Positions 54,616 through 64,000 of a DNA stretch of 64,000 nucleotides are shown in pieces. The notes under the pieces were generated by a model. The model searched no databases. It was given only the letters and a program-made list of their open reading frames with translations, and had not been told where the DNA came from. Position 1 is the stretch's first letter, and every line of letters starts with the position of its first letter. Made by a program: the position numbers and the translations under genes. Source of the stretch: Carnegiea gigantea (Eukaryota; Streptophyta; Magnoliopsida; Caryophyllales; Cactaceae); the NCBI GenBank assembly GCA_029747015.1, contig JAKOGI010002204.1, positions 28,501 to 92,500 on the forward strand. The letters run 5' to 3'.

Positions 54616-57600
54616 TCTGCTAAATCATTCAATTAAAATCTCAAGTGTCCTCTACTCCTAGCCTATTCTCTTTCCTATATTCCTTCATTAGAATTTGACC
54701 CGCTTCAACTCATACATCAGAGTTGGTTCTCCCTTCTGCCTCTCACCCCGTGTTTCTTGCTTTTCTATTCTCAAGCAATTAAGTTTTTGGTATTTTGCCG
54801 TTGTCCATGTTTAAGTTGATTTTGATTTTGTCCAATCTTGGTTGTTCTCCACACACTTTCAATTAATTTTGATACTGCAAACTCATACTTGATTCTAATC
54901 ATTTTATGATATTTACTCCAAACATGATCAACTTATGAGGTTCATGCATGCAATGATTTAAATGCAATCGTCAATTTATGTCTTTTAGAAGGATACGATT
55001 CCATTTGTTTTGTAATAAATATGACAACACACATGAATTATAATTAGAAAATGAAAAAAGTACCAGAGCGTCTAAATGAAACTTATAGATTTGTACGGCT
55101 TCATTGCTTACTTGGAACTCCATCTTGTACGTGATTCATATGAAGAAACATTTTATTGAAACTCTTAGCTTTCTTATTTTGGCATCTATTTATCAGTTGT
55201 TTTTTGCAGGATCAATTGCTCATCGCATGTGAAAAAGGAAACAGTTACTAAGAACCATGAGAATCTCTTCCATGCTGGCGTACACAGCATATAGAAGGCT
55301 ATAGTGGTACCTTATGTTTTGTGATGAGGTCTAGACCATATTGGAGAAATATTTCCACCCTATGTATGTACGGGGGGAAGCGAGCTCCATGAAATATATA
55401 ATCACAGTTAAGTATCTACTCAATTCGAGCCCATACTAGGGCATCTTAATTTTGAACATGGAGATGATGTTGGGCTTGATATTCCTAATGGACAAAATGT
55501 GCTTATTGATATTGTCAAATTGGCAATAAGGGTTAATGCCTTTTAATCATGATGCCATTATTTTTAAGTTCATTCTTTATTGCTTTTAGCTCATTATAAC
55601 AATTGGTCACCATGGTCATATAGACACTACAATTGGTCCCTTGTAAAGAACCATTAATTCACTTGTAGACTGAAGATAACTTTTACCCATTTAGCTTCTA
55701 AAGCATTGTATGTTCAAGATTTTTTAAAGAATATAATAATATTATTATGTTATTATATTATGGTATACTTCTTTTTATATAAAGCTCGCGATTTTTGTTT
55801 ATAGGCCGTAGTCTTTGGACTAGAAGTCGATTGGGGTTACAATTTTCATATCAATCTCATCAATCACCAGTAATTCTCAATTTAGACTGTAAGAAGGCAG
55901 AGTTAAAAAGATGTCCATCCTACAACTGCTGTTCTTAATGTAGTTGTTCTTGTGTAGCACATTGTTCACAAATACAACAATTTTAGTTCGCGATATTTGT
56001 AATTTCATGATAAAAAACCTTTTCATCAATGGTCTCTGTACTTCACTACTGAGACCTCACTTACCTATTTTAGATAACCATATGATTAATATTTATATTC
56101 TAATTTTTGATGTAATTGATATTTATAATTGTTCAACACATACTGTCCAAACTAGTTTAAGATAATGGGCATTGACCCCAAGATATTCACTTTGGTTAGT
56201 GGTGTCTGTAATTGTAGCCACTTTGTTGTGATTTTCCTGTTTGTTTTTTTAGGATGCAGGTTGTTGATTTTAACTAATGTTTCCGTTTGATTGAATGAAA
56301 AACTTATTACAATTTGGCTTAGAAAATAAAAATCAGGCTAAGCTGCAACAATTCATGACATGTTTAAGAATGTCTTAGTCTTCCTTAGCCCTTTTATGGA
56401 GTGGGAGCTTTCATTATTAATGTTTTTTCTGACATTTTAGTGTAGTCGACAAGATAACATATGTAGAATTGTCACAAAAATTGCCAGTTTAAGAGTCTGT
56501 GATATTATCTCTATCTTCTTAGTTACCTTCACTCATGCTCATCCTCAGTTCTAATGCCAATTAGGGTGTCGTCATTCAGTATATTGTGGCCTGGGTCGAC
56601 GAGTATCTTTGAAAAAGGCTACGTTTCAAGCATAAGGTAACAATTCATGAATTCCACCTTTGATTTTGGTAGTTGGTTGATTTGGTTATTGTTCTTAATG
56701 ACTTTGTGTCTCGATGTGTTCTTTATGTGATTGTTTAATGATAGAATGGTGACAAACATTTGGTTATTGTTTCTTTGGTATTTTTAAATGTTAAAAGGTG
56801 TAAATAATGATTAAGAAAGAGATTGTTATGTCAGTTATACCCAAAATCAAGCTAAGGCACATAATAAGGAAAAAAATGTATTAGTTTAAGGCGTGATATG
56901 TATAATATACTTCTTTGAAATTTATTGCTGACGCAAATTAGATTATAATATCATTACATATCATGGGTTCTCCTTTGAATCTAAAGAGCTATTGTAATGT
57001 TCATGTTCTTTCTTAGAGTTTGTTGCTGCACACATATCCCACACTTAGAAGCGACAAACTCGTCACTTAGAGTTTGTTGTTTCCAAATATAGGACAAGTT
57101 AACAGTTTTTGTAAAGATTAACTTATCTATTTAAGTTTCTAAGCACCCCTTGCAATAGAGTCGTTAATTTCTCTTTTTAAAGAAGAGGTTGAATTGGATT
57201 TTGTAAGATTCTTTAGGACTAGGCCTCCTTATAAACCTAAGAATCGATCAAGGATTTTGTAGAAATGAGCTACTATAATGTTAACATTCTCTCTTTAAAA
57301 TGTAGAATGTGGTTAATTCAGTTTTGATTTATGCACTTTAACTTGGATGTCCATATGGAATTCACAAGATATATTTATGCATTTATGACTTTTGTGTTAC
57401 ACCTATATTTTCTATGACTTCAAATGTTAATAGGTGCAACTAATATAACAATACATGTAGGTGTTAGTTTAGGTTACTATGAACAAATCATTTTTATCAT
57501 GCTTTTTTAGATTAATGATAATGATATTCCTCATTTTTCAATTACTGTAAGCCTCATCATTTTTCTAGAATTATTGATTATGACAATTTGTTTTCTTATT

Positions 57601-57645
57601 TAGGATGATCATTATTGTTATTTACATTGTACCCCTTAAATAATG
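54616..57645 (+). other. AT-rich region, probably 5' part of a degenerate CACTA
   Basis: No firm coding is seen. It lies directly upstream of a TNP2 relic in the same orientation, comparable to the long AT-rich intron before TNP2 in the first CACTA. A diverged repeat of 49500-49605 occurs at 56880-56985. Confidence 0.4.
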
Positions 57646-57649
57646 TTTA

Positions 57650-59110
57650 CGTAGGAGATGTAAACTGGATAAATATATGCCTATAGAAGAAGTAGAACAA
57701 CATATTGTAGTCGATGAGTTGCATAAGCAATATAAGCATTTTATTTTTCATGGCAAAGAGGACATTCTTGACCATGTAAGATATATACGAAGCATAGGTT
57801 GAGAAACAAATAATAACCCACCAAATATAGTATGTCGAGATGATATGGAAGGGTTAGCGAGAGTAGCCTTCGGGGTTTATATACCTCAGTTAAGTGATGA
57901 AATTACACATGATATAGGTTGATGAGCTTCTTAATAGTAGAACCTTTTGACATTAATGATGGCGAAATTGCCTCTAAACAATTGTATGAATCCCCAAATG
58001 CTTCCTTGGATCATGAAAAAAAGTGAAGTATAAGTGATTACTGGAAGTTGCCAATGAGGCATTTTATGATGGTTGTACCATCTTTTCAAAATTATCATCC
58101 CTCTTACACTTGTTTCATATGAAATATATGTTCCATGGATAGCTAAGTCCTTCACAATGCTGATCATACTTTTAGAAGATGTCTTCCCTCAAATCATGGA
58201 TTTCTCCAACTCTTAGTAGGACGCTAAGAAAATGATCAATAATTTGGGTCTTGATTAAAAGATTGAACCTTGTTCTGATGATTGCATTTTATATTTGGGT
58301 GAGTTGTCAAAAAAAGATAGTTGCTACATTTGTGATGTTTTAAGATGGAAGCAATAAAACTTAATTAAGGAGGGTTAGACATGTGAAGGAAATATGAATG
58401 CAAGGATAGGAGAGTCGCCTAAGGTGATGTATTACTTTCTTCTAGTCCCTTGATTAAGGAGGATCTACATGCCATGTAAATAAGCTGAACAAATGAGGTG
58501 GCATAATAGGGATCATGTAATAGATAGAAAGCCAAGACATCCAGATAATGCTGAAGTATGTAATGAACTTGTTGCCTTATATCTAACTTTGCTCCCTGTC
58601 CCCACAATGTTAAGGTTGCCCTTGCTTATGATGGCTTTAATCCTTATCATCTTATAAATACAACCTACAACATATAGTATATACTGTTAACCCCTTATAA
58701 CTTGCCTTCATGGCTATGTATGAAGCCATCTTATTCATTCTTTCACTGATTATTCCTAGAAAATCATGTCCTAGAACGAATATTGATGTGTACTCGCAAC
58801 AACTAATACATAAGTTGAAATTGTTGTGGGATGGTGTTATTGTTTTTGATGTTATAGTAATGAATACGTCAATATGCAAGTAGTTCTGAGATCGACCATC
58901 AATGATTTTTTCCTTATGCTATGTTATCCAATTGGCGTACCCAGGGCTATAAAGCATGTCCTTTATGTGTTGATTCCACACATTCATAATGCTAATATGA
59001 GTGCCTACTTGTTTAACTTGGGTGGTTGATTGGTTAGGATGGAGAGAACTTGTTGTCTAGTTGATAAGAGCTTAAGGAAGGCACATCGCTATGTGTTGCT
59101 ACATTAAGAT
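57650..59110 (+). pseudogene. Highly degenerate CACTA TNP2 transposase
   Basis: Traces appear in the TNP2 order. RRCKLDKYMPIEEVEQHIVV and KHFIFHGKED are the N-terminal zinc-module region, then DDMEGLARVAFGV. KKMINNLGLD and PCSDDCILYLGEL follow near 58230-58300, equivalent to the usual CPNDCMLYWGE block. Next come AEQMRWHNRDHVIDRKPRHP and TPYNLPSWLCMKPSY, then NIDVYSQQLIHKLKLLWDG. Frames change every few tens of codons, and stops are frequent. It is far older than the TNP2 at 33593. Confidence 0.75.
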
Positions 59111-62100
59111 GATATGAAAGAGCATATTAACTAACTATTATATATGCACTATGATGCTCCATCAATTAGGTTTTTCATTTCAATGATATAAATAAATAGG
59201 AAAACCACTTTGCTAATCGTGTTAGGGAATTCTTAAATCAAAAGGAACTCTATTGAAGGTTCTTTAATAACTGTTAGTGAAACCCTTCCAAATGATTGGA
59301 TAATTAACAAATCAAATGGATGGTTGCAAAATCAAGTTAGGTTTCTCCCTTTTACAGGGTAGGCATGAATTTATATAGTGTACTTGTGTAATTATTTGCA
59401 TGTATCTAATTTTTTTTGTGCTGTACACGGGGTACATTAATGCGATCATGCCAGAAGGAGGCTTGAGAAGACCTTTAGTCGGTAATTTAAACGCTGTAAC
59501 TAAAAGGCTAACAAGCTTTCTAGTTTGTGGCTGCAAATTTCAGACAGTTCATCATGATCATTATCAGAAGAAATAAAATTCTGGAGTTATGGTGGAAGCT
59601 AATGGATGATCTTACTATGAAAAACTTATGGACATCTATGGATTAGATTATTATGGGGCATATAATCATAGTCTTTTGTTGTGATTAGATATACATAAAT
59701 AGTGTTTAAAAACTTTTAAAAATGGTTATGTTTGTGTTAACTCCTCAAAGCTTATGCATATGGGTTGACGTTTACATGATGATCCATTTGTCTTCTCATC
59801 TCAAACAAAGCAAGTTTTCTATGTTGAGGAAGAAAAACAAAAAGGATCATTACATGTGATTAAAACCAAGGCCAAAGACTAATTTGATTTAGATAAGGAT
59901 GGGTTGTAGAGATTGATATTTAAAGGATTAGTTATGGGAGCAAGAGAACACCCCAAGCATTAGCTACTGGATCTTTTGGAGCAACACAATCGGTTGCTTA
60001 CCTTAGTTACGCTACTATAAGAGCACAATTAACAATGAAACCTGATTTAAAGCCACTTATCCAACCTGATTCTTCTAAGACAACATCAAAATTGCCTATC
60101 CAACAACACTTGAACTGTTTCCTAGTGTGCAAGTTCCATAGCCACACCAACCTTTTACATCTACAGCATCAAAACAAACAATGCAGCAATAAGCAATGTA
60201 GCCAACTAAATCTATTAGACCATTCAAAGAAACATCCAAGTAGTCATCTCTCTAGCCTTCTATTTAGCATGCAGAACCGAATGCATCATCGATACCAACA
60301 ATTGAGCAACCACATATAATATTCCCTAGTTCTACTGAAGCCACATTCCACTTATATAACCACTTCGTCCACCTATTGCGTCTACTGGAGCTTCAAAACA
60401 AAAAGTTTGACAGCAACCAATTAGGCTGACTGGATCTTCTAGATCTTCTGGACTATCAACACATGCTGCTAGGTAACCATCTGTCCAACCATCTCTTAAG
60501 CATGTAACACTAACTAGAGCATTCTTTGAAGCATCATAACTACCTCAACAACTACATCGCCCACCTACTGCATCAATTAGAGTACAATAGAGCAACAACA
60601 ACCGATTGAGCTGACTAGACCTACTCAATCATTAACACCAATAGTCAATTAGCCACGTCTCTAGCATGCTGCACTTACTGGAGCATCAAAACCAACTATA
60701 AAGCAGCCATTCATTTAGCCCACTCCTTCAAATAAAGCATCACAACTACCAGTCATGCCATCCTTCTCTAGTAGAGCATCATGGCTGCCATTGAAATCAC
60801 CTCTTATCCAACCTAATTCAACATTGAAGCCATTTCTCAACCTAGGTATGTTAGGTATGTATCTCTCCATTTGCTTTCAATTCACAAAGATTAGTCTCAA
60901 AGATTATGTTAATTGTTGTTGTAAATCAGATCTAGTTTTGGGCGTATTTGGAACTCCATATTTTCTCGACCATAAGATAGGAATGAATTCCCAAAATAAT
61001 CCATATTAAACATGTGTGCATGACACTACCACTATAGATTAGTTTACCATTAATTTGCTAAAAGTAGTATACTATAATTTGATAATTTTCTGGCTCTGTA
61101 ATTAAATAGGCTAAAGGTGTCCAATTAAGTGACTTTTACTACAAGTTCCACGTGTGATTTGATCGAATTTAAAGTTTTAGTTCATTAAAAAATAATTTAG
61201 CTCCCTATTTAGATATGATTCAAATAATTTAGTTTTCTTTCATTTCAGTATCCTTCTCCTTGTTTCTATGTTCTCTGTATTTTTAATTTTTGGTTGCATG
61301 CTTTATAGCTTGTGCTAAATTTAACATTACTTTTGCATTGTTTTTAGCATCTCAGCCCTTTCTCCAGCCTCAGCCTTCTTTCCCCATCGGTGCATCACAA
61401 CCGATGTAGAACCCCACTATTTCCATGCTACAACCGCCTAACCCTTGATTCGCCTTATCCGCAATAAGATTTAGACTTTTCCTAGCCATCCCCCTCCATT
61501 ATAGGATTGCATTCACTTTTTAAGCCCTCTTCTGCTCTTGGAACTTTGCAAGTACAGCCGTAAACTAGATCAGTACCATTAGAAACTCAATCCTGCTCAA
61601 CTACTCTTAAAGTTCCTAGAGCCACGTAATAGGAAGTGCAGCAAAAAATAGGCCTATCTAGCCAAGCAAGCACAAAATCCCCCCCCGGCCAATGGCAATA
61701 ATGAAGACTTAGCAAGGAGTTCCCAAGGTAAGTCCGCAGACAAAGGAAAGGATCTTGGGATCGTGCTCAAGGGAAGAAAAGGAAGTGATCTACATCCAAG
61801 AAGCAGATCATCTTAATCATCTTGGAAAGATAAAATCCAGTATGATGCAAAAGAGGAAGTCCTGACAATTGGTAAAGTTCACTCATCTTTTTGTTTTGGT
61901 TTTGTCTTTAAAGTTCCGATTGGTATGAACTTTTACAAGTTGTGCAATTTGTTGATCTAAATGAGCATAGATTGGTTTTTAGTGATGTCTTTTGGTTTTG
62001 TTAGGTCTTGGGGATTTTTTAAAGATATTTTAAAGCTCATTTTTTTTGCTTATTGATCAAAGCATCTTTCCTAGTTTTCGAGTGTTGATTTCAGTTAGTT

Positions 62101-62499
62101 CCCATCATCATATATGTCTTCTCAATAGTATGCTTTTTCTGGGATGATATAGGCAATGAGGAGATGATTGGATCAATTCATCCTCGAGATGTTATCAATT
62201 ACAAAAAATGGGATGAGATTTTGTGTTACATTTAATATCTACAACCAACCAATTTTTTCTTGAGATTTCTTAGCTGCATTGCAATGCTAGAGAGGTTTTG
62301 CCTTATCGGGACAATGAGCTAGCATAAGTTTAACAACTCATAAAGCAAACATAGTTGAACTGGTTTGAGTAATTAAGTATATGCATATTTTCTATTTTTT
62401 TAGGATTGTCTTAAAATAATAATTTTTGATGACACTTTGTTAAGTTCATTCATTCTCAATTTTTTATCCTATATATGAAATATGGTCTAAGTTCATACA
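59111..62499 (+). other. Degenerate CACTA sequence between TNP2 and TNPA remnants
   Basis: From 59950 to 60840 a loosely repetitive Gln/Pro/Ser/Thr-coding stretch recurs with words such as actggagcatcaaaac and ccaattaggctgactgg at irregular spacing. It is reminiscent of the low-complexity N-terminus of TNPA-like genes. A basic, Lys/Ser-rich trace follows at 61690-61850. No complete reading frame remains. Confidence 0.4.
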
Positions 62500-63600
62500 T
62501 CTAGTGGATAGGAGCTTCAATAAATAGGTCCATAAACATGTTGCTCAACATTTTACGCAATACAAACATAGTTTCAAGAGAGACCTGAAGAGAAAGCAAA
62601 AGAGGACATGTATGATATTATTCCTAAAGGGCATGCTCATCATAGGTGGATACGATTGGTTGACTATTAGTGTTCAAAACAAGATGAGGTGTATATATAT
62701 ACACGTAAAACAATGTAAGTTAGCCCTTTTCTCTAACCTCTATGTCTACTTTTTTTTTTTTTAAAGCATTAGACTTACGTGATGTGCTAAAGCTATTTTT
62801 TCAATCTTCTTTGGCCGAAATAGTTAGAGATGCACCTGCTTTAGAAACTCATTGTCATACAACTAATTCTACCCGTTATGCAGAAAATGAGCTAACTTTT
62901 CTTTTTTTGGAGCAATTTATATCGCATGACTACTCTAAACTTGAGTAATTGTTGCTTGAATGTCGGTATTTCTTTCCATTTTTGCTATATGAGGAGTGGG
63001 ACTAGGTATATTATGCATTCATGTAGACTTCCTTATGAGATTTGTAATTATAGGTTGAAAATCATTTAAGAGAGCTAACACATTTGGAGTTCTTTAAAAA
63101 CACATATTGTAAAGAAGGTGGGGGCTTTATAGCTGGTAAGGCCATCGAAGGTTTTCTAGTATATGTTCCAAATCTGCTAGTTGTCATTTTTGTTCTTTTT
63201 CTTTTTTGTTTGTCTAATCATTATATTTATTTTATTTCCTCTTAAGTTATGGTAGCATGAGGCAAGTTTAAAGGTTTGCTATCTACTTCTTTGCTCTTCC
63301 TTCTCAAAAACTTAGGCTGAAATTGAAAATGAAGTATTGATGAGCTTATGTATAAAGAAGAAAATCCTAAGAAACCAATCAGTTTTGATTTTAATGTTAA
63401 CCGAAGTAACGTCTTTGGTGTCAATAATGTCGTTGAGAGAAAAAGGTTATGGCTTCCTCAACAACAATATAGAACTCAGGCATCTCAAAGACGATAGCAT
63501 CACAGAATGTCATGTTCTTATTTATGCTAAAGGCAGTGCTTCATGGACAAATTATACATGAATTCCTAGATGCTACTGAGGCAGCCTTACGTAAGGCTGG
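62500..63600 (+). pseudogene. Degenerate TNPA-like (Transposase_24) relic
   Basis: Readable fragments are FTQYKHSFKRDLKRKQKRT, PKGHAHHRWIRLVDY, AEIVRDAPALETHCHTTNST and NHLRELTHLEFFKNTYCKEG followed by GGFIAGKAIEGF. The last corresponds to the GREPTCEELFKDTQCK block of the intact TNPA-like gene at 38600. KGYGFLNNNIELRHLKDD follows near 63450. Stops interrupt it throughout. Confidence 0.6.
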
Positions 63601-64000
63601 CAATTAGGTTAGTATTTCAAATGCTAGTATTTTTTCATTTACTCATTTGTTTTGTTTTTAGTTAGGAAAGGGTGCTTTGATTAGCAACTGTTGCTGCCCA
63701 TTTTGTGGGCTTCTCTATTTGCTGCCCGCTCGTGTTTGGAGATAATATGGACCGGGAACTTTGTTATTTCTAACTATAGCTATAAAAATAATGATGCGTG
63801 GTTTCGTCATACAGTCTTAATAATTAAGGACAAAGTTATGTTGCGATTTTGTAATTACAATGAGGTATAAAGTCATACTATGTCTCGAGTTTTGAGGTGC
63901 CTAGCCAAGAGTGAAGACTCAGGAATATTAGTGGTCAAAGTATATATACAAAGCTGCAAAGTCAACTTGTTTATATATGTGTGACATTTGAAGTTCAGAA
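63601..64000. other. Window end, unassigned
   Basis: This is AT-rich sequence following the TNPA relic. It probably belongs to the same element, whose right end is not in the window. I see no coding that I can support. Confidence 0.35.

Overview
This is nuclear DNA from a flowering plant, probably a eudicot. It has spliced exons of a conserved plant cell-cycle gene and dense nested layers of plant transposable elements: L1-type LINEs, Ty3/gypsy Athila-like elements, Ty1/copia, hAT and CACTA. I found no bacterial, viral or organellar backbone, no RNA genes and no CRISPR array. I did not find a new defence or metabolic system.

The one host gene I can support is the 5' half of APC6 (CDC16, a TPR subunit of the anaphase-promoting complex) on the minus strand. 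It has four in-frame exons with GT-AG borders at 19325-19570, 9817-9951, 9158-9231 and 8455-8494, giving 165 codons. The remaining exons lie left of the window. Intron 1 is about 9.4 kb and intron 4 is longer than 8.4 kb, because both are filled with transposons.

Layout. 1-8362: a degenerate LINE (A) split by a nearly full-length LINE (B), the nesting shown by a 19-bp target-site duplication. 8363-9951: APC6 exons 4 to 2. 9952-19324: intron 1, holding an hAT-like element with another hAT inside it, a broken hAT transposase gene split by a clean solo LTR, and a copia relic. 19325-19570: APC6 exon 1, followed by a 186-bp tandem duplication upstream of the gene. 20880-30955: an Athila ORF1 relic joined to a minus-strand Athila-like gypsy element. 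30956-31351: an LTR remnant. About 31352-39625: a CACTA transposon with TNP2 and TNPA-like genes, disabled by a few mutations. About 39660-48650: a second Athila-like gypsy, its gag split by a 2.1-kb hAT-like element with perfect 13-bp terminal inverted repeats. 50451-54610: a 4.16-kb solo LTR with an exact 5-bp target duplication, containing a 4-copy 80-bp array and a roughly 22-copy 60-bp array. 54616-64000: a very degenerate second CACTA.

The most noteworthy points are the 60-bp array with a recurrent dyad motif inside the giant solo LTR, a probable hAT transposase source and short derivative in the same intron, the order of insertions readable from target duplications, and recurrent Trp-to-stop changes across unrelated elements. 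The last point fits methylation-driven decay.
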